Of a stretch of 64,000 nt of DNA, positions 57,371 through 64,000 are shown in pieces (within the stretch, counting starts at the first letter, position 1; each line of letters starts with the position of its first letter). The notes under the pieces are model-generated. The model was not told the DNA's origin. It did no database searches and worked only from the letters and a program-made list of their open reading frames with translations. Source of the stretch: Streptomyces sp. NBC_00286 (GTDB taxonomy: Bacteria; Actinomycetota; Actinomycetes; Streptomycetales; Streptomycetaceae); assembly GCF_036173125.1 (NCBI RefSeq), contig NZ_CP108054.1, forward strand, positions 4,526,001-4,590,000, read 5' to 3'. A program made the position numbers and the translations under genes.

Positions 57371-58542
57371 GCACCAATCCGCCGGCACCCGCCACCGATG
57401 GCGCCGCACTGCTCGACGAGGTGGAGGCCTTCCACCGGCGCTTCAACATCTTCCCCCTCGAAGCCGCGTACGTCGCCGTGGCGTTGTGGGACGCGCACGC
57501 GCACCTGCTCGACTGCTTCGACTCCACACCGCGGCTCGCGTTCCTCTCCCCGGAGCCGGGCTCTGGCAAGTCCCGCGCGCTGGAGATCGTGGAAACCCTC
57601 GTGCCGCAACCGATGGTCGCGGTCAACGCGTCCGCTTCCGCGCTCTTCCGCGCGGTGTCCGGGATGGAGGGACGGCCCACGATCCTGTTCGACGAGATCG
57701 ATACCGTCTTCGGGCCCAAGGCCGGAGAGAACGAACAGCTCCGCGGCTTCCTGAACGCCGGTCACCGACGCTCCGGCGTCATGTGGCGCTGCGTAGGCGA
57801 CGGCTCCAACCAGCAGGTACAGGAGTTCCCGTCGTTCTGCGGAGTCGCGGTCGCCGGACTCGGCTCGCTGCCGGACACCATCCTGACCCGCTCCATCATC
57901 GTCCGCATGCGGCGCCGCGCACCGAACGAGCGGGTTGAGCCGTTCCGGCAGCGCATCCACGAGAAGGAAGGCCACGAACTACGGGACCGGCTCGCCACCT
58001 GGGCACAGTCCGTGCGCCACCTCGTCGACGGAGTGTTCCCGGAGCTCCCAGAGGGCATCAGCGACCGGCCCGCGGACGTATGGGAACCCCTGCTCGCCAT
58101 CGCGGACGCGGCAGGCGGTGCGTGGCCGGAGCGGGCCCGAACTGCCTGCATCGAGCTGGTGAACGCGGCCAAGCTCGGAGACAAGGGAAGCATCGGTATC
58201 CGCCTGCTCACGGACCTGCGCGACTACGTGTTCAACGGCATCGACCGTCTGCCCACCGTCGCCATCCTCGACAGGCTCCACAGCCTCGAAGAGGCACCGT
58301 GGGCGGACATGAGCGGCAAGCCCCTCGATGCGCGCGGGCTGTCACGGATGCTGCGCGAGTACATGACCGCGGACAACACCCCCATCGCGGCCCGCAACAT
58401 CAAGGCAGGCGGCAGCGTCATGAAGGGCTACTACGCGACGGACCTACACGACGCGTGGCAGCGCTACTGCCCACCCCCCGCGGAAAGTGCGCTACTTCCG
58501 CTACCTCCGCTACCGGGCAGCTCAGAGGCGGTCTCCGGGTAG
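57367..58542 (+). CDS. DUF3631 ATPase, replication partner of the Prim-Pol
   Basis: The 391-residue protein has Walker A LSPEPGSGKSRALEIVETL (about residues 60-78) and Walker B GRPTILFDEIDTVF (about 100-113). A sensor-like PSFCGVAVAGLGSLPDTILT and arginine cluster SIIVRMRRRAPNERVEPF follow, and a C-terminal DUF3631 helical/winged region ends in SVMKGYYATDLHDAWQRYCP. DUF3631 proteins are helicase-like ATPases found next to Prim-Pol genes. It probably loads or unwinds at the element origin; the octamer repeats begin inside its last codons. Confidence 0.88.
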   Translation: MSTNPPAPATDGAALLDEVEAFHRRFNIFPLEAAYVAVALWDAHAHLLDCFDSTPRLAFLSPEPGSGKSRALEIVETLVPQPMVAVNASASALFRAVSGMEGRPTILFDEIDTVFGPKAGENEQLRGFLNAGHRRSGVMWRCVGDGSNQQVQEFPSFCGVAVAGLGSLPDTILTRSIIVRMRRRAPNERVEPFRQRIHEKEGHELRDRLATWAQSVRHLVDGVFPELPEGISDRPADVWEPLLAIADAAGGAWPERARTACIELVNAAKLGDKGSIGIRLLTDLRDYVFNGIDRLPTVAILDRLHSLEEAPWADMSGKPLDARGLSRMLREYMTADNTPIAARNIKAGGSVMKGYYATDLHDAWQRYCPPPAESALLPLPPLPGSSEAVSG

Positions 58543-58703
58543 CGGCAAGCCGCTACCCATCCGCTACCGCAACGCCCCATCCGCTACCCGCCCCGCGGCC
58601 ACGATCGCGGGGCCGGTAGCGGCTCCATCCGCTACCCGCGCCGCTATCCGCTACCTCGATCAGTCCTCTGACCAGGGCGGTAGCGGAGGTAGCGGAAGTA
58701 GCG
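58489..58703. repeat. CCGCTACC octamer array, candidate replication origin
   Basis: About 13 copies of CCGCTACC, or its reverse GGTAGCGG, with one-base variants, are scattered in both orientations, starting in the end of the DUF3631 gene and filling the gap to the excisionase. Copies lie for example near 58499, 58507, 58550, 58561, 58580, 58628 and 58648 (forward) and 58538, 58615, 58680, 58688 and 58697 (reverse). A dense two-way array beside the replication genes suggests an iteron-type origin or TraB recognition site. Confidence 0.78.
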
Positions 58704-58759
58704 GACCTGACAGGAAGGGGGCCACCGCCCCCACAAGCCTGCCGAGGAGGCACCGCCAT

Positions 58760-58960
58760 ATGAGCACCGCCACTCAAGCCATCGAACCCCTTCTCTACAC
58801 CCCCGAGGAAGCGGCTGAGGCTCTGCGCTACGGCCGATCGACCGTCTACGAGCTGATGGCCGCCGGAGTCCTGAAGTACGTCAAGGAAGGCCGCTCCCGC
58901 CGCATACGCCGAAGCGACCTTGAGGCCTACGTAAACAGCCTCGAACCGCTGCCCAACTGA
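58760..58960 (+). CDS. xis: Excisionase (MerR-like helix-turn-helix, Xis)
   Basis: The 66-residue protein is a single excisionase-type winged helix: LLYTPEEAAEALRYGRSTVY then ELMAAGVLKYVKEGRSRRIR and RSDLEAYVNSL. It bends DNA at attL/attR and directs the integrase to excision. It lies 62 bases before the integrase gene, separated by a strong hairpin. GAGGAG precedes the start. Confidence 0.9.
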   Translation: MSTATQAIEPLLYTPEEAAEALRYGRSTVYELMAAGVLKYVKEGRSRRIRRSDLEAYVNSLEPLPN

Positions 58961-58973
58961 CCCAAGCTCAACC

Positions 58974-59006
58974 GAGGTGGCCCCGGACGTGATCCGGGGC
59001 CACCTC
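58974..59006 (+). terminator. 14-bp perfect hairpin between xis and int
   Basis: GAGGTGGCCCCGGA (58974-58987) pairs exactly with TCCGGGGCCACCTC (58993-59006) around CGTGA. It has no U-run. In Streptomyces such stems can still terminate or slow transcription, so it may lower integrase expression from the upstream promoter. It sits just ahead of the integrase ribosome site. Confidence 0.6.
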
Positions 59007-59022
59007 TCGTATGGAGGAGTAC

Positions 59023-60408
59023 ATGAGCCCCCGCAATCCGAACATGGAATCGTCCGTCTACGAGGGCAGTGACGGTTGGTGGCACGGCCGCGTCACGATG
59101 GGCGTCAAGGACGACGGCAGTCCGGACCGTCGCCACCGAAGGGCCAAGACCGAAGCCGAAGTACGCCGCAAGGTGCGCGAGTTGGAGAACCTCCGCGACA
59201 AGGGCCGTGCTCCCAAGGCCGGACGCAAGCCGACGGTGGCGGCATGGATGGAGACGTACCTCACCGACATCGCGAGCCTGAAGCTCAAGCCGCGGTCACT
59301 GGATGACTACTGGTCCAAGACCCGCAACGACATCATCCCCGGCATCGGCAAGCACCGGCTCGACAAACTCCAGCCGGAGCACCTGGAACGGATGTACCGC
59401 GCCATGCTCGACGAGGGGCACGCCCCTTCTCACGTGCTCAAGGTGCACCGCATTCTGTCGCGGGCCCTGAAGATTGCCCACCGCCGCCGGATCATCGGGG
59501 AGAACGTCGCCACGCTCGTGGACCCGCCGACCGTCGACGAGACTGAGGCGAACCCCTTCACGACCGACGAAGCGAAAGCCTTCCTGAAGGCTGCGGCCAA
59601 GCGCCCCACGTTCATGCGATGGTGCGTCGGCGTCGGGATGGGCTTCCGGCAGGGGGAGACGTTGGGCCTGCGGTGGCCGTACGTAGACCTCGAAAACGAG
59701 CTGTTCCACCCTCAGTGGCAGCTTCAACGGCTCACCTGGCGCCACGGCTGCAAGGACCCGCACGCCTGCGGTGACCGCCTCCACCGCTTCGAGCCATGCC
59801 CGCCGGACTGCAAGACGCACAAGAACTACAAGCGCGGCTGCCCCAAGCCGTGCACGAAGGCCTGCACGAAGCACGCCAGCGCGTGCCCGGATCGCAAGGG
59901 CGGTGGACTGGTCTTCACCCGCCCCAAGACCAAGAAGAGCACCAACCCCGTGCCGATTCCGCCGCCGTTCATCCCCTACCTGCGCGCGCACAAGACTCAA
60001 CAGGAGGACATGAGGACAGCCGCAGGTGACGAGTGGCAGGACCACAAGGCGGTATTCACGCGGCCGGACGGTCGACCGCTGGACCCCCGAGCCGACTGGG
60101 AGGAGTTCAAGGACCTGCTCGCAGAGGCAGGCATAGACGACCGCCGCCTGTACGACGGCAGCCGACACACGGCAGGCACGATCCTCAACGAGCTGGGTGT
60201 GGACATGCCCACCATCATGGAGATCCTCCGGCACACCCAGATCAGCCAGACCCGCCGGTACGTGAAGGGAAGATCTCACCTCTCCAAGGATGCAATGCGC
60301 CGCATGGGAGACGCCTTCATGCCCCAGCCAGAACCCGCAAGTGAGACCAAAACTGAGACCGCGGACAACAGGGCAGCACGCGCGCGCCGTCGCCGCCGCG
60401 TCCGCTAA
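59023..60408 (+). CDS. int: Tyrosine-recombinase integrase
   Basis: The 461-residue protein has an N-terminal arm-binding part, a SAM-like core-binding domain (about residues 70-160), and a catalytic domain with box I GVGMGFRQGETLGLRWPYVD (arginine near 207), LRHTQISQTRRYV giving the late His and the tyrosine nucleophile, and between them RRLYDGSRHTAGT where HxxR is expected. An insertion of about 50 residues (about 230-290) has some nine cysteines and many histidines, probably a zinc-binding arm. ATG 59023 is preferred for GGAGG just before it; ATG 59011 is in frame. It lies beside attR and integrates at tRNA-Thr. Confidence 0.92.
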   Translation: MSPRNPNMESSVYEGSDGWWHGRVTMGVKDDGSPDRRHRRAKTEAEVRRKVRELENLRDKGRAPKAGRKPTVAAWMETYLTDIASLKLKPRSLDDYWSKTRNDIIPGIGKHRLDKLQPEHLERMYRAMLDEGHAPSHVLKVHRILSRALKIAHRRRIIGENVATLVDPPTVDETEANPFTTDEAKAFLKAAAKRPTFMRWCVGVGMGFRQGETLGLRWPYVDLENELFHPQWQLQRLTWRHGCKDPHACGDRLHRFEPCPPDCKTHKNYKRGCPKPCTKACTKHASACPDRKGGGLVFTRPKTKKSTNPVPIPPPFIPYLRAHKTQQEDMRTAAGDEWQDHKAVFTRPDGRPLDPRADWEEFKDLLAEAGIDDRRLYDGSRHTAGTILNELGVDMPTIMEILRHTQISQTRRYVKGRSHLSKDAMRRMGDAFMPQPEPASETKTETADNRAARARRRRRVR

Positions 60409-60410
60409 AC

Positions 60411-60445
60411 GAAAAGCCCAGCTCAGACACTGTCTGGGCTGGGCT
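60411..60445 (-). terminator. Intrinsic terminator of the tRNA-Thr gene, provided by the element
   Basis: AGCCCAGCTCAGACA (60415-60429) pairs with TGTCTGGGCTGGGCT (60431-60445), one G-U pair. On the minus strand the stem is followed by TTTTC. It lies just downstream of the tRNA but left of the attR limit, so it belongs to the integrated element rather than to the original locus. Confidence 0.7.
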
Positions 60446-60449
60446 CGAG

Positions 60450-60526
60450 TGGAGCCCCCTGTCGGATTCGAACCGACGACCTACGCATTACAAGTGCGTT
60501 GCTCTGGCCAGCTGAGCTAAGGAGGC
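60450..60526 (-). tRNA. tRNA-Thr (anticodon TGT), CCA encoded
   Basis: The minus-strand sequence folds into a full cloverleaf: acceptor GCCTCCT with AGGGGGC, D-arm CTCAGCTGGCCAGAGC, anticodon loop CTTGTAA with anticodon TGT, and T-arm GTCGG-TTCGAAT-CCGAC. The discriminator is T and CCA is encoded (60452-60450). It reads ACA codons. The gene stays intact because the element carries the identical 3' part at attR. Confidence 0.95.
60452..60495. repeat. attR, right 44-bp copy within tRNA-Thr
   Basis: Identical to 44643-44686. It covers the 3' end of the tRNA-Thr gene through the anticodon region, as is usual for tyrosine-recombinase targets. Recombination between the two copies would excise a circle of about 15.8 kb and leave one intact tRNA-Thr. 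Confidence 0.93.
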
Positions 60527-60639
60527 CTGCACGACGTGCCACGTGCGCGCCCGTGCAGTGTACCCACGTCACAGCAGGGTCCTGTCGAAGATTTTCGCGA
60601 AGTTCACAGTCCCCCGACTACTGACAGATCAGGCAAACG

Positions 60640-60772
60640 CCAGGTACCGTCCTGACCCAGTCCGCCCTGTGTGGACTGAACCACAACACCACAACGGAAT
60701 CACCCGTAGTGGCACCACCTTCCACAACGGATCGTCCGGCACGTTCCTGCCGGTAGAAGGGGGCCCATCACC
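60640..60772 (+). promoter_or_regulatory. Structured 5' leader of msiK
   Basis: The region before msiK holds CCGGCA-CGTTCC-TGCCGG (60736-60753), a perfect stem just before the ribosome site, and a weaker stem on GTCCGC/GTGGAC near 60660-60676. A conserved RNA of this location (the msiK motif) has been described in actinobacteria. I assign this stretch to it by position and hairpin, not by alignment. Confidence 0.45.
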
Positions 60773-61909
<1,137 letters not shown>

Positions 61910-61974
61910 GGCTCCGGACTGAGGCACCCACAACAGAAGGCGCCCGTACCGGGTGAATTCGCCCACGTTGACGG

Positions 61975-62009
61975 AAGGGGCCCCGCAGCTTGCTGCGGGG
62001 CCCCTTTTT
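61975..62009 (+). terminator. Strong intrinsic terminator after msiK
   Basis: AAGGGGCCCCGCAG pairs perfectly with CTGCGGGGCCCCTT around a four-base loop, and the stem runs into TTTTT ending at 62009. It is the clearest intrinsic terminator in the window and may work in both directions because of the A residues on the left. Confidence 0.93.
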
Positions 62010-62168
62010 GCCGGTTTTCAGCCGGTCTTCCGTTGTCGACAAATACCCCGGCACACCGGTCATTTCGACCCGCGTACGTCAACTTCCCGCCCGAGTTTGA
62101 GCATTGGCCGTCGCTCGAACTGATTACCAAATGTCGCCAAATCATCACTCCGCGCTACCCTCACTCGC

Positions 62169-62672
62169 GTGAAGCACTCCACTAACCCCTCGACCAGTCC
62201 CTCGAAGCGGCACGGCCGTCGCCCCGCCGACCGCCCGACGCGGCACAGCCGCGGTCCGGCCCACCGGATCGGCCGTAGTCTCGCCCTCGTTCTGCCCGTC
62301 GTCCTGGTGCTCTCCGGGACACTCGCGGTCGCCACGGTCCCGTGGTCGAGGAGCGGCTCCTCCTCGGCCTCGGTGCTCGCCGCCTCCGCCGAGAAGGCGT
62401 CCTCGCGCTCCGCCTCCCGCGCCCCGCAGGACATGCTGCGCGACCAGCTCCTGCTCGAGTTGCAGGAGAAGGACGCGGGGGTGGCGCTCACGCATCTCCA
62501 GGAGGCGGTGAACGGCCGCCCGTCGCTCGCCAGGCACTGCGCCTCCATCGCCCGCGCGCTGGGCCGTGCCGCCGTCGCCAAGTACGGCCCGTCCCGCGCC
62601 CAGTCGTTCTCACGCCCCGTCTGCGACACGTCCTTCGCCACGGGCGTCGCCGGCGCCGGCGGCCAGGGCTGA
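62169..62672 (+). CDS. Hypothetical membrane-anchored or secreted protein
   Basis: The 167-residue protein has a basic N-terminus, one hydrophobic helix (about residues 36-58: IGRSLALVLPVVLVLSGTLA), and an external domain with APQDMLRDQLLLELQEKDAG and LQEAVNGRPSLARHCASIAR, plus a second cysteine near the end. The two cysteines could form a disulfide. GTG 62169 has no ribosome site, but a TACCCT -10-like box ends about nine bases before it, suggesting a leaderless message. I know it only as a conserved-looking Streptomyces hypothetical. Confidence 0.72.
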   Translation: MKHSTNPSTSPSKRHGRRPADRPTRHSRGPAHRIGRSLALVLPVVLVLSGTLAVATVPWSRSGSSSASVLAASAEKASSRSASRAPQDMLRDQLLLELQEKDAGVALTHLQEAVNGRPSLARHCASIARALGRAAVAKYGPSRAQSFSRPVCDTSFATGVAGAGGQG

Positions 62673-62744
62673 AGGGCGGCCGGCTGACGGGCCGTAAGAC
62701 ACGGCCCGACGGCCGACGACACAAGCCCAGGCACAAGCCCACGC

Positions 62745-62777
62745 GCAAAGCCCCCGCAAAGCCCCCGCAAAGCCCCC
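62745..62777. repeat. Three 11-bp tandem units (GCAAAGCCCCC)
   Basis: The unit is exactly repeated at 62745, 62756 and 62767, with degenerate copies on both sides (about 62720-62815). It fills the gap between two rightward genes. It is a simple tandem tract that may vary in copy number between strains. Confidence 0.8.
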
Positions 62778-62838
62778 GCACAACCCCCGAGCAAGCCCCG
62801 TACAAGCCCCGAGCGGGGCGCGACGTACAGTGCCGTTC

Positions 62839-63570
62839 ATGAAGCATCCGAACGCCGCGTCGCGCCCCGTTCAAGCCGTTGTCCTGGCCGGTGGTCAGGG
62901 CTCGCGGCTGCGTCCCTACACCGACGACCGGCCCAAGCCGATGGTCGAGATCCCCGGCACGGGGACTCCGATCATCGGCCATCAGCTGGGCTGGCTCGCC
63001 GAGGAGGGCGTGACGGACGTGGTCGTCTCGTGCGGCCATCTCGCCGAGGTCCTCCAGCAGTGGCTGGAGTCGTCCGACCTCCCCGTCCGCGTCACCACCG
63101 TGGTCGAGAAGGAGCCCCTGGGCCGCGGCGGCGGCCTCAAGTTCGCCGCGCAGCATCTGCCGCACCCCGGCCAGCCGTGGTACGCGACGAACGGTGACAT
63201 CTGGACCCGTTTCTCGCTGCGCGACATGGCGGACTTCCACACCGAGCGCGACGCGGTGGCGACCCTCGCCCTGGCCCGCCCCCGCATCCCGTGGGGCGCC
63301 GTCGAGACCGACAACTTCGGTCACATCACGGACTTCGTCGAGTCCCCGCCGACGTCGTACGAGGTCAATGCGGGCGTCTACGTCTTCTCCCCCGAGTTCA
63401 CCGACATGCTGCCCGACCTCGGCGACCACGAGCGCACCACGTTCCCGCGCCTGGCCCGCGAGCGCCGCCTGTTCGGCTGCCCGCTCCCCCAGGGCGCGTA
63501 CTGGCGCGCCATCGACACCGCGAAGGACCTCACGGAGGCGGCGAAGGAGCTGGCGGCACTGGGGCGTTGA
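62839..63570 (+). CDS. Sugar nucleotidyltransferase (NTP transferase)
   Basis: The 243-residue protein has the nucleotidyltransferase signature AVVLAGGQGSRLRPYTDDRP with KPM following (residues 13-35), a TPIIGHQLGWLAEEGVTDVV helix, YATNGDIWTRFSL with the metal-binding aspartate, and YEVNAGVYVFSPE. It would join a sugar 1-phosphate to a nucleotide, as mannose-1-phosphate guanylyltransferases do; the exact sugar is not readable. It is shorter than full-length enzymes and lacks a C-terminal beta-helix. ATG 62839 lies about eight bases after a TACAGT box with no ribosome site, which suggests leaderless translation. Confidence 0.9.
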   Translation: MKHPNAASRPVQAVVLAGGQGSRLRPYTDDRPKPMVEIPGTGTPIIGHQLGWLAEEGVTDVVVSCGHLAEVLQQWLESSDLPVRVTTVVEKEPLGRGGGLKFAAQHLPHPGQPWYATNGDIWTRFSLRDMADFHTERDAVATLALARPRIPWGAVETDNFGHITDFVESPPTSYEVNAGVYVFSPEFTDMLPDLGDHERTTFPRLARERRLFGCPLPQGAYWRAIDTAKDLTEAAKELAALGR

Positions 63571-63603
63571 GCGTCTCTGGAACTCTGTGTGTGCCTGAGT
63601 AAC

Positions 63604-64000
63604 TCAGGCTTTTCGGGCGCGGCGTGGCCGTGTGGGGTCGCCCTCGGGGGGTCCGAACCTCGGGGTGAGGGGGTGGACCTCGGTGGCGTGCACGTGGTGG
63701 AAGCCGGTCCGCTGGGTGGCGCGGGTGCGCCGCCGGCAGGTTCCGCGGGGGAGCCGCACCCGCCCGCTCGGAGCAGGCTCCGGCCGGTGGGGGGCGGGTA
63801 CTCCATGACCTGGCACCCGCCCCGGGAAGGGGGCTGGTGTCTGGGTGTCATGCCCCGCCGGACGCTTGACCACCCGGGTGGGGGTGGTGGCGGGGACCGT
63901 ACGCACTTCGGGCATACGGCGGGAAGTCGATGACCGGCCGGCCGGGGAGGGCCGGGCCGGAGTGGGGCGGCGCTTGCCCGGGGTGGTCTTCGGCCCGGGC
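63604..64000 (-). CDS. Basic hypothetical protein, partial (runs off right edge)
   Basis: The minus-strand frame ends with RRARKA and a TGA at 63604 and is open to the window's end, with an internal ATG at 63915. The sequence is rich in Arg, Pro and Thr (VVKRPAGHDTQTPAPFPGRV, THRPEP...) with no recognisable fold. The high third-position GC suits a real gene, but disorder and composition make a false frame possible. It converges with the nucleotidyltransferase. Confidence 0.35.
   Translation of the reverse strand, partial: PGPKTTPGKRRPTPARPSPAGRSSTSRRMPEVRTVPATTPTRVVKRPAGHDTQTPAPFPGRVPGHGVPAPHRPEPAPSGRVRLPRGTCRRRTRATQRTGFHHVHATEVHPLTPRFGPPEGDPTRPRRARKA

Larger units (their letters stand above)
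44643..60495. mobile_element. Actinomycete integrative conjugative element (AICE), Prim-Pol replication type, in tRNA-Thr
   Basis: The element is bounded by a 44-bp direct repeat (44643-44686 and 60452-60495) that is the 3' part of a tRNA-Thr gene. It is about 15.8 kb. It carries integrase and excisionase beside attR, a Prim-Pol plus DUF3631 replication pair, one FtsK-type TraB translocase instead of a type IV secretion system, small Spd-like membrane proteins, and GntR/XRE/Nudix control genes. These are the defining parts of AICEs such as pSAM2 and SLP1. Double-stranded DNA transfer by a hexameric TraB is expected. Cargo at the left end has lower GC than the rest. Confidence 0.93.

Noticed and set aside
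44643..60495. Prophage
   Set aside because: There are no capsid, portal, terminase or tail genes; the FtsK-type TraB, Spd-like proteins, Prim-Pol and DUF3631 fit an AICE.
62720..62815. Tandem GCAAAGCCCCC tract as an origin or iteron array
   Set aside because: It lies between ordinary chromosomal genes without replication genes, and the units degenerate at both sides; simple tandem expansion is more likely.

Overview
The window is high-GC actinobacterial DNA and almost certainly a Streptomyces chromosome. It has very high GC at third codon positions, GTG starts, AGGAGG-type ribosome sites, an msiK sugar-importer ATPase gene, and an integrative conjugative element of the actinomycete type (AICE). 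No rRNA, CRISPR array or obvious antibiotic gene cluster is visible.

Left third (1-16.3 kb): single-gene and small-operon chromosomal material. It holds a MarR regulator with a membrane SpoIIE-type phosphatase, an F420-type nitroreductase, and a leftward operon of MauE-like protein, radical SAM enzyme (tetraether-synthase-like cysteine pattern), methyltransferase, membrane protein and truncated cyclic-nucleotide-binding protein. A peroxiredoxin is divergent from a TetR regulator, a SulP anion transporter is divergent from a MerR regulator, and a zinc-type glucose dehydrogenase closes the section. Several genes are decayed.

Middle (16.8-43.5 kb): an ion and membrane stress district. Three SPFH (stomatin/slipin/flotillin) proteins are each paired with an NfeD or NfeD-like membrane protein. 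The third pair is joined to a 1783-residue AAA ATPase. Two complete NhaA antiporters, one CPA1 antiporter and one decayed nhaA occur here. The complete nhaA genes travel with a CBS-like protein, and the CPA1 gene is followed by a fragment of one. Three of these antiporter loci share a 25-nt leader (24 of 25 positions identical in all) followed by a stem whose pairing is kept by base changes. This is the best candidate in the window for an undescribed regulatory RNA or leader-peptide switch. Two PucR-type regulators, an AGCS amino-acid/cation symporter and an orphan KdpE-like response regulator lie among them. Positions 24.9-25.8 kb are a gene graveyard (GH15, cation-efflux and nhaA fragments).

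Mobile element (44643-60495, about 15.8 kb): an AICE of the primase-polymerase replication type, bounded by a 44-bp direct repeat that is the 3' part of a tRNA-Thr(TGT) gene. From left to right it carries two cargo genes with HEPN-like RNase motifs; a control block (GntR, HD, Nudix, XRE); a transfer block (RapZ-C-like, DUF2637, zinc protein, FtsK/TraB translocase, small membrane proteins); a replication block (Prim-Pol, DUF3631 ATPase, octamer array); and excisionase plus integrase next to attR. The element also supplies the terminator of the tRNA. A truncated DUF2637 gene just outside attL suggests an older element at the same place.

Right end (60.5-64 kb): the tRNA-Thr gene, msiK with a structured 5' leader and strong terminator, a secreted or membrane hypothetical protein, a nucleotidyltransferase and a basic hypothetical protein running off the end.
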